Position numbers and translations under genes: made by a program. Below the pieces are notes generated by a model. That model was given only the letters and a program-made list of their open reading frames with translations. It was not told the DNA's origin and searched no databases. This document shows positions 9,666-18,428 of a stretch of 64,000 nt of DNA, in pieces. Positions within the stretch are counted from its first letter, which is position 1; each line of letters opens with the position of its first letter. The stretch spans positions 1,798,001-1,862,000 of the forward strand of contig NZ_JACVAE010000001.1 of assembly GCF_014851675.1 (NCBI RefSeq). The letters are read 5' to 3'. This DNA comes from Rhizobium sp. ARZ01 (GTDB lineage Bacteria; Pseudomonadota; Alphaproteobacteria; Rhizobiales; Rhizobiaceae).

Positions 9666-10558
9666 GAGAGCGCGACCCCATCACCGGGCACATGACGACC
9701 GGCCACGAATGGAACGGCATCAAGGAGCTGCACACGCCGGTGCCGAAGCCCGTCTGGTTCTTCCTGATCGTCTTCACCCTCTTCGGCGTCATCTGGACAC
9801 TCTTCATGCCGAGCTGGCCCTATGGCACCGGCTATTTCAAGGGATGGCTCGGGATAGACCAGAAGCAGACCGTGGCCAAGCAACTGGAAGAAGGCAAGGC
9901 CGATCGCGCCGCCTGGACCGCGCGCATCGAAAAGGAGGATTTCGCCGCAATCAGGGCCGATGCCGACCTGATGGGCGTCGTGCGCGAGACGGGCCATTCC
10001 CTGTTCGGCGACAACTGCGCCGCCTGCCACGGCACAAGCGGAGCCGGCAACCTGGGATACCCCAACATTGCATCCGCACCGATGCTCTGGGGTGACGCGC
10101 CGGAAACCATTTTCGAGACGATCACCGTCGGCATCAACGGCGCAGATCCGGATACGCGTGTATCGGAAATGCTGGCATTCGGCAAAAACCAGATCCTCGA
10201 CCGCCCGGCCATACTTCAGGTCGTGACTTATGTCCGCTCTTTGTCGGGGCTGGAGGAGCCGACGGAAGCGAACGCAGCGGCGATCGATGCAGGGCGCGAG
10301 ATCTTCGCCGCCAACTGCGTCAGCTGCCATGGCGAGGACGCCAAGGGAAAGACGGACATGGGCGCCCCGGACCTGACTGATCACTTCTGGATCAACGGCT
10401 CAAGCCGCGATGCGATCTATCACTCGGTCTTCTACGGCCGTCAGGGCCACATGCCGAGCTGGGGGCTGCGCCTGTCGCCGCTCGACATCAAGATTCTCGC
10501 GCTCTACCTCAGCGATCTCAGGGAGCGACAACATGCGGCTGTGGGAGATGGAACATGA
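9656..10558 (+). CDS. ccoP: cbb3 oxidase di-haem cytochrome c subunit III
   Basis: 300 residues. A soluble N-terminus with GHEWNGIKELHTPVPK, typical of CcoP/FixP, precedes one membrane helix (about 33-52). Two cytochrome c domains follow, with haem motifs CAACH (121-125) and CVSCH (about 221-225). CcoP receives electrons from soluble cytochrome c or the bc1 complex and delivers them to CcoO. This is the short, single-anchor form common in alphaproteobacteria. Its stop overlaps the next start as ATGA. Confidence 0.95.
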   Translation: MAVGERDPITGHMTTGHEWNGIKELHTPVPKPVWFFLIVFTLFGVIWTLFMPSWPYGTGYFKGWLGIDQKQTVAKQLEEGKADRAAWTARIEKEDFAAIRADADLMGVVRETGHSLFGDNCAACHGTSGAGNLGYPNIASAPMLWGDAPETIFETITVGINGADPDTRVSEMLAFGKNQILDRPAILQVVTYVRSLSGLEEPTEANAAAIDAGREIFAANCVSCHGEDAKGKTDMGAPDLTDHFWINGSSRDAIYHSVFYGRQGHMPSWGLRLSPLDIKILALYLSDLRERQHAAVGDGT

Positions 10559-10740
10559 GCGGGCTGGTGATGCGGCCGCGTACGCTGGCGCTTCTGGTCG
10601 GCGTGGGCCTAGGCCTCCTCGCACTTGCCAACACCCATTTGGTCTATGTCGCCATCATGTCTCAGCCCGACTGCGTCGCACATCAGAAGGCGGCATCGAG
10701 CGAGCCGGGCACCTATCGCGCAGCCGGGTCCGCATGTTGA
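10555..10740 (+). CDS. Small membrane protein of the cco operon, unknown function
   Basis: 61 residues. It begins MSGLVMRPRTLALLVGVGLG with a single hydrophobic helix (about 10-35), then a short hydrophilic tail with two cysteines (residue 40 and the final residue) and no recognised motif. It overlaps ccoP by ATGA, which implies translational coupling and a real gene. The position suggests a role in cbb3 oxidase assembly or stability, but that is inference. I do not recognise a family. It is not CcoS, which lies further downstream. Confidence 0.6.
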   Translation: MSGLVMRPRTLALLVGVGLGLLALANTHLVYVAIMSQPDCVAHQKAASSEPGTYRAAGSAC

Positions 10741-10780
10741 AAACATGCCGTTCACCAACAGGTTACGGGAGAAACTTCAC

Positions 10781-11569
10781 ATGAAGATGCCTGAAACCGT
10801 CCCCCCGCTACCGAAAGCGGTCGATCGCAACCGGCATCTACCCGCCGGACAGGCACTTACGTGGTTGGCCGATGGTTGGCGCGATTTATGGACCGTGCCG
10901 CTGCCAAGTCTGCTTTATGGCCTAGGCGTCGCGGTCGTATCGATTATCATCGTCGGTGGCCTCTATTCCATCGGCTACGATTACGCGCTCTTCCCGGCGC
11001 TGGCCGGATTTTTCGTCGTCGGTCCGGCGCTTGCAGCGGGCCTCTACGAAAAGAGCCGGCGCCTCGAAGTCGGCCTGCCCGTCTCGCTTGCCACCATGAT
11101 CCGCCCAAAACCCGGCACGGGTCAGCACGTGATGTTCGTCGGTGCAGTTCTCTGCGGGCTGATGCTGCTCTGGATGCGCGCGGCCGTCATCCTCTATGCG
11201 CTGTTTGCCGGCTGGCAACCCTTCCAGGGTCTCGACCATATCATTCCCATGTTGTTCGGCACCCCGATGGGGTGGGCGCTGCTTCTCGTCGGCACGGTGG
11301 TGGGCGCTCTCTTCGCTGCCTTCGCCTTTGCCATCAGCGTGTTCGGCGTGCCTATGGTCGTAGATAAGGATGTCGATGCCTTCACCGCCATGGGCACCAG
11401 CATTTCGCTGGCCTGGAACAATCTGCCGGTCATGCTTGCATGGGGTTTCATCGTCATGATTCTGACGGTCTTGAGCCTTCTGACCGGGATGCTCGGATTC
11501 ATCATTACATTCCCGCTTCTCGGCCATGCCACCTGGCACGCCTATCAGGCAATCAAGGATCGGGATTAA
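10781..11569 (+). CDS. DUF2189 family membrane protein
   Basis: 262 residues with about six hydrophobic segments and an N-terminal soluble lead. The segments LTWLADGWRDLW and GFFVVGPALAAGLYEKSRR, and later AFAFAISVFGVPMVVDKDVD and AWNNLPVMLAWG, are typical of the DUF2189 family. No member has an assigned biochemical role, though relatives often lie near cytochrome oxidase genes. The ATG at 10781 has GGGAG at good spacing; an ATG 36 bases earlier is possible. It is 40 bases after the small membrane gene and before ccoS, on the same strand. Confidence 0.8.
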   Translation: MKMPETVPPLPKAVDRNRHLPAGQALTWLADGWRDLWTVPLPSLLYGLGVAVVSIIIVGGLYSIGYDYALFPALAGFFVVGPALAAGLYEKSRRLEVGLPVSLATMIRPKPGTGQHVMFVGAVLCGLMLLWMRAAVILYALFAGWQPFQGLDHIIPMLFGTPMGWALLLVGTVVGALFAAFAFAISVFGVPMVVDKDVDAFTAMGTSISLAWNNLPVMLAWGFIVMILTVLSLLTGMLGFIITFPLLGHATWHAYQAIKDRD

Positions 11570-11646
11570 AAAAACGCCGGACGGCGGCGGGAACCTTGTA
11601 TCGCTAATATCGATTGTTCCACAGGACGCCGACGCAAGGCAGAAAC

Positions 11647-11865
11647 ATGAGCGCGATCTACTACCTCATCCCTGTTTCACTGTTTCTCGGAACAGCCGCT
11701 TTGCTGATGTTCCTCTGGTCGCTTCGAAGCGGCCAGTACGACGACCTCGACGGAGCAGCCGAACGCATCCTCTATGACGAGGACGTTCCCGCGCCTCCGG
11801 CGAAGGAAATACCAGCGGACGATGCGAGCAAGAATGCCCGTCACGCAGGGGCACTGCTGAAATAG
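11647..11865 (+). CDS. ccoS: cbb3 oxidase maturation protein CcoS
   Basis: 72 residues with one N-terminal helix (about 3-25), then the CcoS/FixS signature LRSGQYDDLDGAAERIL and an acidic, alanine-rich tail. CcoS is needed for cofactor insertion into the cbb3 oxidase and is usually the last gene of ccoGHIS. Here it follows the DUF2189 gene with no ccoG, ccoH or ccoI (copper ATPase) beside it, which is unusual. A GC hairpin follows the stop. Confidence 0.88.
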   Translation: MSAIYYLIPVSLFLGTAALLMFLWSLRSGQYDDLDGAAERILYDEDVPAPPAKEIPADDASKNARHAGALLK

Positions 11866-11870
11866 AAACA

Positions 11871-11890
11871 GGGCGCACAGATCTGCGCCC
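11871..11890. terminator. Hairpin between ccoS and metI
   Basis: GGGCGCA and TGCGCCC form a 7-base-pair perfect stem with a 6-base loop in the 42-base gap between two converging genes. No long T-run follows on either strand. A shared bidirectional terminator is the natural reading. Confidence 0.55.
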
Positions 11891-11907
11891 CTCTATCGGC
11901 CCGGTCA

Positions 11908-12564
11908 TCAGGCCTTGTGGTCCAGCCGCACGACCAGGCGATCGCCCGCCCACTGGATCGCGCAGACAAGCAGGATCAGGACGGCAACCACCGCAACCAT
12001 CACGCTCGTCTCGAAGCGCTGGTAGCCGTAGCGAATGGCGAGGTCGCCGAGACCACCGGCACCGATCGCGCCCGCCATCGCCGAGGCGCCGATCAACGTG
12101 ATCAGCGTCACCGTGAAGCCGGCAACGAGGCTCGGCAACGCCTCGGGCACAAGCACTTCGCGCACGATCGTCCAGCGATTGCCACCCATGGCGCGAACGG
12201 CCTCGATCAATCCGCGATCAACTTCGCGCAGCGACACCTCCGCCATGCGGGCGTAGTAAGGCGTGGCGGCGATGGAGAGCGGAACGATCGCCGCCCACAT
12301 GCCGATCGACGTGCCGACGATGAAGCGCGTCACCGGGATCAGTGCGACAAGCAGAATGATGAACGGAACCGAGCGAAACCCATTGACGATTGCGCCGAGG
12401 AAACGGTTGATCCAGAGGTTTTCCGCAATCCCGCCCTTGGCGGTTGCCACCAGCACGAGCCCGAGCGGCAAGCCCGCCACGAGCGAAATCAGCCCGGATG
12501 CCGCCGTCATGACGACAGTCTCCCAGAACGAGCGGATGAAGAGCTCAAGCATGACCGGGGACAT
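11908..12564 (-). CDS. metI: Methionine ABC transporter permease MetI
   Basis: About 218 residues with five membrane helices and the MetI/D-type permease family features: SFWETVVMTAASGLISLVAGLPLGL, NGFRSVPFIILLVALIPVTR and the EAA-like loop EAVRAMGGNRWTIVREVLVPEALP. It forms the membrane pore of the high-affinity D/L-methionine importer with MetN and MetQ. The start overlaps the end of metN by about 20 bases; a second ATG 12 bases downstream is also possible. It is the last gene of metQ-metN-metI. Confidence 0.92.
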   Translation of the reverse strand: MSPVMLELFIRSFWETVVMTAASGLISLVAGLPLGLVLVATAKGGIAENLWINRFLGAIVNGFRSVPFIILLVALIPVTRFIVGTSIGMWAAIVPLSIAATPYYARMAEVSLREVDRGLIEAVRAMGGNRWTIVREVLVPEALPSLVAGFTVTLITLIGASAMAGAIGAGGLGDLAIRYGYQRFETSVMVAVVAVLILLVCAIQWAGDRLVVRLDHKA

Positions 12565-13624
12565 GGCCCAGAACCTCCACTTTGGCGCCGTGACGCTCAA
12601 GATATGCGATCGCCCGCGCTGCGCCTTCGGCCGACGGCGGAATGCCGATGAAGAAGCGGGCGACCGACTGCTGCTGGATGTGATCGATGCCGCCATGGAT
12701 CAGGCGGAAACCATCCGGTAATTCACCCGAGAGGCCCGCCAGCAGATAGCCTGCGTCAGGACCGGAGAGATCGATACCTAGGACGGTTTCCCCCTTTTCT
12801 TCACCGACCAGCCGCGCCGATACATGTTCCGGCAGCTTCGGCCGGATGCCAGCAAGCATATTGCGTGTCGTCTCGGTATGCGGATTGGCGAAGACGGACC
12901 AGACAGACCCTTCTTCGACGATGCGGCCCGCGTCGATTACAGCAACCCGATCGGCAATCGTGCGGATGACTTCCATCTCATGGGTGATCAGCAGGATCGT
13001 CAGCCCGAGCTTGGCGTTGATATCCTTCAACAGGTCGAGAATGGCCGCGGTCGTTTCCGGATCCAGCGCCGAGGTGGCCTCGTCCGAAAGCAGGAGCGCC
13101 GGGTTCGCGGCAAGTGCGCGGGCAATGCCGACGCGCTGCTTTTGGCCGCCTGACAGCGCCTTGGGATAGCTTTTCGCCTTACCGGAAAGACCCACGAGAT
13201 CGAGCAGTTCGGCTGCCCGCGCAAGACGCTTTTCTTTCGTCCAACCCTCGATCTTCAGCGGCAGCGCGACATTTTCTTCGACCGTCTTGGCCGAAAGCAG
13301 GTTGAAATGCTGGAAGATCATGCCGATCCGGCGGCGAACGGGCTGCAGTTCTTCCTCGGTGAGACCAGTGATCTCGCGCCCTTCGATCTGGATGGAACCA
13401 CTGTCGGGCCGCTCCAAGCCATTGAGGCATCGGATAAGGGTGGACTTGCCGGCGCCGCTGCGGCCGATCAGGCCAAGAATCTCGCCCTTGCGCACCGTCA
13501 GCGACACGCCGTCGATCGCCGGTGTCTGGCCGAAATGGCGATGGACGCCGGAAAGCCGAACGACGGCCTCGCGCCCGGTTCCGGCATCCGCCGGCTGACC
13601 GACGAATGAATGATGGGAAGTCAT
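12545..13624 (-). CDS. metN: Methionine ABC transporter ATP-binding protein MetN
   Basis: 359 residues. The ABC ATPase domain has Walker A GRSGAGKST (about 55-63), signature LSGGQKQRVGIARAL (about 155), Walker B ALLLSDEATSALD and H-loop LLITHEM. A C-terminal NIL regulatory domain (about 275-350) contains LIHGGIDHIQQQSVARFFIGI. In MetN the NIL domain binds methionine and trans-inhibits transport. The start chosen (MTSHHSFVG) has AAGGAA about 8 bases upstream. It lies between metQ and metI, separated from metQ by a strong hairpin. Confidence 0.94.
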   Translation of the reverse strand: MTSHHSFVGQPADAGTGREAVVRLSGVHRHFGQTPAIDGVSLTVRKGEILGLIGRSGAGKSTLIRCLNGLERPDSGSIQIEGREITGLTEEELQPVRRRIGMIFQHFNLLSAKTVEENVALPLKIEGWTKEKRLARAAELLDLVGLSGKAKSYPKALSGGQKQRVGIARALAANPALLLSDEATSALDPETTAAILDLLKDINAKLGLTILLITHEMEVIRTIADRVAVIDAGRIVEEGSVWSVFANPHTETTRNMLAGIRPKLPEHVSARLVGEEKGETVLGIDLSGPDAGYLLAGLSGELPDGFRLIHGGIDHIQQQSVARFFIGIPPSAEGAARAIAYLERHGAKVEVLGHVPGHA

Positions 13625-13656
13625 GGGTGTTCCTTTCCGCCATCTCGCAATGGCGA

Positions 13657-13691
13657 GGCGGCTCGCGACGCCCAATGGGCCGCGAGCCGCC
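13657..13691 (-). other. Intercistronic hairpin between metQ and metN
   Basis: GGCGGCTCGCG and CGCGAGCCGCC form an 11-base-pair perfect stem. Inside the loop GCCC and GGGC can pair further. It lies just after metQ in the direction of transcription and has no T-run. It probably protects the metQ message end or acts as a partial terminator, so that the binding protein is made in excess over MetN and MetI. Confidence 0.65.
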
Positions 13692-13719
13692 TGATGTTCA
13701 GGTCCGAAGGCGGGTCAGG

Positions 13720-14568
13720 TCAATAGGCGACAGTGCCCGTGCCCTTGTAGACGCGATCGAATTCGGTCTTCACGGCGTCGTTCTGGTAGGAGGAGACGAG
13801 CGTCTTGACCCAGGGCTGATCCTTGTCGGCCTCGCGCACGGCGATGAAGTTGCGATAGGGATTGTTCTCGATCGTTTCCTGCGCAATCCGGTCCTCGATC
13901 GCCAGTCCACTCTGCAGGGCCCAGTTGGTGTTGACGACGGCGGCATCAAGGTCGTCGACCGTGCGCCCGACGATTCCGGCGTCCAGTTCCTTGATCTCGA
14001 CGTTCTTCGGGTTCTCGGCGACATCGGCGACGGTCGCGAGGATGCCCGTGCCTTCCTTCAGCTTGATGACGCCCTGTTCCTGTAGCACCAGCAGCGCGCG
14101 GCCTTCGTTGGACGGATCGTTTGGTACGCCAATCACGGCCCCCTCGGGCAACTCGGCGACGCCCTTGTGTTTCTTGGAATAGATGCCGATCGGCCAGACG
14201 GCGGTGTAACCGGCAATCACGATCTTGTAGCCGTGTGCCTGGATCTGGTTCTCGAGATACGGACCGTGCTGGAAGGCGTTGGCATCGATCTCGCCGCGCT
14301 CCAGTGCCTCGTTCGGCTGGGTGTAGTCGTTGAAGATGACCGGCTCGACCGTCAGCCCCTGCTTGGCAGCCTCGGTGACAACGACGCGCCAAACGTCCTC
14401 GTCCTCACCGCTCATGATGCCAACCTTGACCGTCGTCTTGTCCTCGGCCTGGGCCGGAGCCGGCATCGTCGAGGCGAAGGTCGCGACGGTTGCGGCCAGC
14501 ATAGCGGCAAGCCCTGCCCGGCGGGTGAGGCGGACGCTGTCGAGAAGTTGGAGAACGGTCTTGGGCAT
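13720..14568 (-). CDS. metQ: Methionine-binding periplasmic protein MetQ
   Basis: About 282 residues. It starts MPKTVLQLLDSVRLTRRAGL, with a signal peptide ending near PAPAQA, then VKVGIMSGEDEDVWRVV, AFQHGPYLENQIQ, NDPSNEGRALLVLQEQG and NPYRNFIAVREADKD. These are NlpA/MetQ (lipoprotein_9 family) landmarks. I see no lipobox, so it is probably a free periplasmic protein. The ATG used has GCAGGT six bases upstream; an ATG 18 bases earlier is less favoured. It is the first gene of the operon, with a notable palindrome upstream. Confidence 0.92.
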   Translation of the reverse strand: MPKTVLQLLDSVRLTRRAGLAAMLAATVATFASTMPAPAQAEDKTTVKVGIMSGEDEDVWRVVVTEAAKQGLTVEPVIFNDYTQPNEALERGEIDANAFQHGPYLENQIQAHGYKIVIAGYTAVWPIGIYSKKHKGVAELPEGAVIGVPNDPSNEGRALLVLQEQGVIKLKEGTGILATVADVAENPKNVEIKELDAGIVGRTVDDLDAAVVNTNWALQSGLAIEDRIAQETIENNPYRNFIAVREADKDQPWVKTLVSSYQNDAVKTEFDRVYKGTGTVAY

Positions 14569-14715
14569 GGATGTACCTGCTTTCATTATGTGCGGGCCTT
14601 GGGAGGACCATTGGTTGTCACGGCCGGAAGATCGCAAATGCCCATCATTGAGGCAAAGAATGGTCATTTGTTGGGCGTGACGCCCGCGAAAAATCCGTTC
14701 CGGGAAACCGCCTAC

Positions 14716-14742
14716 GGTGGAAATTTCCACCAAGTCTATAGA
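14716..14742. promoter_or_regulatory. Palindromes upstream of metQ (candidate operator)
   Basis: GGTGGAAATTTCCACC is a perfect 16-base palindrome, followed three bases later by the 8-base palindrome TCTATAGA. They lie about 150-175 bases upstream of the metQ start codon. No SAM-II or other known riboswitch core is evident in the leader. A repressor or activator site for sulfur or methionine control is inferred. Confidence 0.45.
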
Positions 14743-14787
14743 TTTCTGGCCGCCCCGGCGCATGACGCGCCGAAACGCCTATTTGAG

Positions 14788-14816
14788 CCGCCTGTCTCTT
14801 GTTCGGCCGCAGGCGG
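14788..14816 (-). terminator. Weak inverted repeat after the aldehyde dehydrogenase gene
   Basis: CCGCCTG and CAGGCGG are perfect 7-base arms separated by 15 bases. They lie just past the dehydrogenase stop in its direction of transcription. There is no T-run, so this is only a possible terminator. Confidence 0.3.
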
Positions 14817-14826
14817 TGTCGAACGG

Positions 14827-16272
14827 TCAGGCGACCGAGACGAACTTCGTCACGAGATAGGCTTCGATAGCTTCTGAGCCGCCCTCGTTGCCGTAGCCGG
14901 AATCCTTGATGCCACCGAAAGGCACTTCGGGGAGCGCAAGGCCGTTGTGGTTGATCGTGGTCATGCCCGCCTCGACGCGCGTGGCCAGCGCGTGTGCGCT
15001 TTCGATCGAAGAGGTGAAGGCATAGGAGGCAAGACCAAACGGCAGGCGGTTCGCTTCCTCAATCGCCGCATCAAGGTCTGCGACTGGGTTGATGATGGCA
15101 AGCGGGCCGAACGGCTCTTCGTTCATTACGCGCGCGTCGGTCGGCACATTGGCGAGAACCGTCGCCTCGAAGAAATTGCCCTTGTTGCCGATGCGCCGGC
15201 CACCGGTCATCAGGCGGCCGCCGCGCTCAACCGCCTCGTTGACCAGCGCCTCGAGAGCTGGGACGCGGCGCTCGTTTGCCAGCGGCCCCATCGTCACGCC
15301 GTCCTCCAAGCCGTTGCCGATCTTGACCGCGCGCGCCGCTTCGACGAAGCCGTCGAGGAAGCGATCGAACACCTTCTCCTGGACGAGGAAGCGCGTCGGC
15401 GAGACGCAGACCTGGCCGGCATTGCGGAACTTCGAGAAGGCGAGAACCTTCACCGCCTTTTCGACATCGGCATCCTCCAGCACGATCGCAGGCGCATGAC
15501 CACCGAGCTCCATCGTCGCCCGCTTCATGTGCAGGCCGGCGAGCGCCGCCAACTGCTTGCCGATCGGGGTCGAGCCAGTGAACGAGATCTTGCGGATGAC
15601 GGGATGTGCGATCAGGTATTCGGAGATCTCGGCCGGGACACCGAAGACGAGCCCAATGACACCCGCCGGCACGCCGGCATCGACGAAGGCGCGGATCAGT
15701 TCGGCGGGCGAAGCCGGCGTTTCCTCCGGCGCCTTGACGATGATCGAGCAGCCTGCGGCAAGGGCCCCGGACAGCTTGCGGACAATCTGATTGATCGGGA
15801 AGTTCCAGGGCGTGAAGGCGACCGCCGGACCGACGGGCAGCTTGATTGCCGTCTGGGAAACGCTAGGGCTGCGGCCGGGAATCACCTGGCCGTAGGTGCG
15901 CCGCCCCTCTTCGGCAAACCATTCGATCAGGTCGCTGGCGGCCGCGATCTCGCCCATGGCCTCGGCCAGCGGCTTGCCCTGCTCGCGGGTCATCAATACG
16001 GCAATGCGTTCCCTGCGCTCGCGCAGGATGTCGGCCGCGCGGCGCATGATCTTCGAGCGCTCATAGGCAGAAACCGCGCTCCAGACCTTGAAGCCGGTGT
16101 CCGCCGCTGCGACCACCGCGTCCAGATCGGCGCGCGTCGCCTTGGAGACCTTACCAATTTCCTCGCCGGTGGCCGGATCGAGCACCGGAATCGTAGCGCC
16201 GTCCGAAGAGCCACGCCATTCGCCGTTGATCAGGAGCGTGGTGTCACCATAGGCCTGATTGGTAGTCGTCAT
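14827..16272 (-). CDS. NAD(P)-dependent aldehyde dehydrogenase, succinate-semialdehyde type
   Basis: 481 residues of the aldehyde dehydrogenase superfamily. PWNFP is near residue 150. The general base Glu255 lies in TMELGGHAP, the nucleophile Cys289 in [12 protein letters not shown], and EEPFGP is near 380. The N-terminus [23 protein letters not shown] and overall length fit the GabD-like group that oxidises succinate semialdehyde. The substrate is not provable from motifs, and no GABA aminotransferase gene is adjacent. The start MTTTNQAYG has GGAGAC at correct spacing. It is divergent from the SbmA/BacA-like gene. Confidence 0.87.
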   Translation of the reverse strand: MTTTNQAYGDTTLLINGEWRGSSDGATIPVLDPATGEEIGKVSKATRADLDAVVAAADTGFKVWSAVSAYERSKIMRRAADILRERRERIAVLMTREQGKPLAEAMGEIAAASDLIEWFAEEGRRTYGQVIPGRSPSVSQTAIKLPVGPAVAFTPWNFPINQIVRKLSGALAAGCSIIVKAPEETPASPAELIRAFVDAGVPAGVIGLVFGVPAEISEYLIAHPVIRKISFTGSTPIGKQLAALAGLHMKRATMELGGHAPAIVLEDADVEKAVKVLAFSKFRNAGQVCVSPTRFLVQEKVFDRFLDGFVEAARAVKIGNGLEDGVTMGPLANERRVPALEALVNEAVERGGRLMTGGRRIGNKGNFFEATVLANVPTDARVMNEEPFGPLAIINPVADLDAAIEEANRLPFGLASYAFTSSIESAHALATRVEAGMTTINHNGLALPEVPFGGIKDSGYGNEGGSEAIEAYLVTKFVSVA

Positions 16273-16570
16273 GGAAAGTCTCCAGATTTTTGAGATTGAA
16301 AGCGCGCAGCGCCTGGAAGAATTCGCGGCACATGTAATCAATTGCGCGGCGGACGCAACCTCCACAACAATGTCATTTCACCCGCATGGATTTCAGGCCG
16401 ACCGCAAGCTCAACTTCCACCACCAACATCTGCATTCACGAAGACGACAATCCACTGTGAAGCGCGGCCCCTGGCCTTGCCGTCGTCGACTTCGGGTGTT
16501 CCAGTGCCATTGGACGCCTTTCCTGAGAAACGTCAGGTGCGACGTTCTTTGTGGAAAAGGAATGTGGAAA

Positions 16571-18370
16571 ATGGCCAACGTCACAGCAGAAAACGGCTCC
16601 GCATCACTGCAAGCTGGAACGCAAGACGAGGGCCTCTGGACACAGCTGATGACGATGCGGCGGATCTATCTTGCGTCGCCCGTGTTCAAAACACTCCTCG
16701 CCATCGCGATCGGCAGTTTCCTCGTCGTCGTTGCCACCGCGCTCGGCCAAATCGTGCTGAACCAATGGTACAAGCCGTTCTACGACGCAATCGAACGGCG
16801 CGATACCGACGCCTTCTTTCACCAGTTGACCATTTTTGCCGGAATTGCCGGCGTTCTTCTCCTGTTCAATGTCTCGCAACAATGGCTGAACCAGATGTTT
16901 CGCCTCAAGCTGCGTGAAGCTCTGACCAGGGACCTCATTACGGAGTGGATGCGCCCGCGACGGGCTTTCAGGCTGGCCAATGCCGGTGCGATCGGCGTCA
17001 ATCCGGACCAGCGCATGCAGGAGGATGCGGGACACCTGGCCGACCTGACGACCGACCTCGCCTTCGGCCTGCTGCAGTCGACGATCCTGCTGTTTTCCTT
17101 CGTCGGCGTTCTGTGGTCGCTCTCGGACGGCTTCGTCTTCCACCTCGGCGGACGGAGCTTCGACATCCCCGGCTACATGGTCTGGGCGGCGATCATCTAT
17201 GCCGGCTCCGCGTCCTGGCTCAGTTGGCTCGTCGGACGCCCGCTGATCAGCCTCAATAGCGAGCGCTACAATCGCGAGGCGGCGCTGCGCTTCACCATGA
17301 TGCGCGTCAACGAACATATCGATTCCATAACGCTCGCGGGGGGAGAGGGAAGCGAGAGGCAGAGACTGGAGAACGACCTAGGATCCGTATTGACAGCAAT
17401 GCGGAATATTTTCCGGGCGCAAATCAATCTCGCCTGGGTCGTCGACGGCTACGGCTGGGTAACGGTCGTCGCCCCAATTCTGGTGGCGGCGCCTGTCTAT
17501 TTCGCCGGGCATATCACCTTCGGCGGACTGATGATGGCGGTCGGCGCCTTCAACCAGGTGCACACCTCCCTGCGCTGGTTCATCGCCAACATCGGCGCCA
17601 TCACCGATTGGCGCGCGACCCTCCACCGGATCACCTCCTTCCGCAGCGCTCTGGTCGGCACCGACGCCCTGAACGATGCCGAGGGGCGCATAGAGTTTGC
17701 GCTGAACGACAGCAACCGCATGACGATAGACGAACTCGAGGTTGTCTCGCCGAGCGGCAACACCCGACTGGCCGACTCCCATGTCGAAATCATGCCCGGC
17801 GAACGGATCGTCGTGTCCGGCGATCCGGGGACCGGAAAGACCCTCCTCTTCCGCGCACTGGCCGGCCTCTGGCCGTGGGGGAGCGGACGCGTGGGCCTGC
17901 CGAAAGACGAGCCGGTCACGTTTCTGCCGCGTACCCCATATCTGCCGCCTGGCAAGCTTCGTGACGTTCTCTCCTACCCCCAACCCGACATTTTCAACGA
18001 CAACCAGCTGACCGAAGCTTTGTCGAGAGTCGGCCTCCAGCGGCTTGCCCCCCAACTCGACACCGAAGCGCGTTGGGACCGTCAACTGAGCGACGAGGAC
18101 GAGCGCCTGCTCGCCTTTGCGCGCCTGTTGCTGCACAAGCCTCGCTGGGTATTCATTGATGAGGTTCTGGAGTCCATGGAGCCGCCCGCGCAGAGGCGGG
18201 CCTTGTCGATCCTTCAGAAGGACCTGCAGGGTTCAACCATCGTCAGCATCGGGCGGCCGCTCCCGGATCACAGCCTCTTCACCCGAGGACTCCAACTGGT
18301 CCGGCTCGCCAGCCCACCGAAACGCCACCCTGCCCGGGCAGATAGGAAGCTGGAGGAGACCAAGGCATAG
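16571..18370 (+). CDS. SbmA/BacA-like ABC transporter with degraded ATPase motifs
   Basis: 599 residues. A membrane domain of about six helices (35-330) with QIVLNQWYKPFYDAIERRD, typical of the SbmA/BacA and YddA/ABCD relatives, is fused to an ATP-binding domain. Walker A GDPGTGKT is intact (417-424) and Walker B reads WVFIDEVLESM. The family signature LSLGEQQ is replaced by LSDEDER (from 506), and the H-loop histidine appears to be an arginine in SIGRPLP. Close relatives export or import peptides or very-long-chain fatty acids. ATP hydrolysis may be slow or lost here. It is encoded alone. The start at MANVTAENG follows AAGGA by ten bases. Confidence 0.8.
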   Translation: MANVTAENGSASLQAGTQDEGLWTQLMTMRRIYLASPVFKTLLAIAIGSFLVVVATALGQIVLNQWYKPFYDAIERRDTDAFFHQLTIFAGIAGVLLLFNVSQQWLNQMFRLKLREALTRDLITEWMRPRRAFRLANAGAIGVNPDQRMQEDAGHLADLTTDLAFGLLQSTILLFSFVGVLWSLSDGFVFHLGGRSFDIPGYMVWAAIIYAGSASWLSWLVGRPLISLNSERYNREAALRFTMMRVNEHIDSITLAGGEGSERQRLENDLGSVLTAMRNIFRAQINLAWVVDGYGWVTVVAPILVAAPVYFAGHITFGGLMMAVGAFNQVHTSLRWFIANIGAITDWRATLHRITSFRSALVGTDALNDAEGRIEFALNDSNRMTIDELEVVSPSGNTRLADSHVEIMPGERIVVSGDPGTGKTLLFRALAGLWPWGSGRVGLPKDEPVTFLPRTPYLPPGKLRDVLSYPQPDIFNDNQLTEALSRVGLQRLAPQLDTEARWDRQLSDEDERLLAFARLLLHKPRWVFIDEVLESMEPPAQRRALSILQKDLQGSTIVSIGRPLPDHSLFTRGLQLVRLASPPKRHPARADRKLEETKA

Positions 18371-18428
18371 CGCATCCACTCGCGACGTCACGATGGCAAC
18401 GCCGCCCCGCCGCATCAAACTGGCCCCG

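Noticed and set aside
10745..10780. Alternative ATG start of the DUF2189 protein
   Set aside because: It has no ribosome binding site, whereas the ATG at 10781 has GGGAG at good spacing.
14569..14826. SAM-II or similar riboswitch in the metQ leader
   Set aside because: The conserved pseudoknot elements are not present; only palindromes were found.
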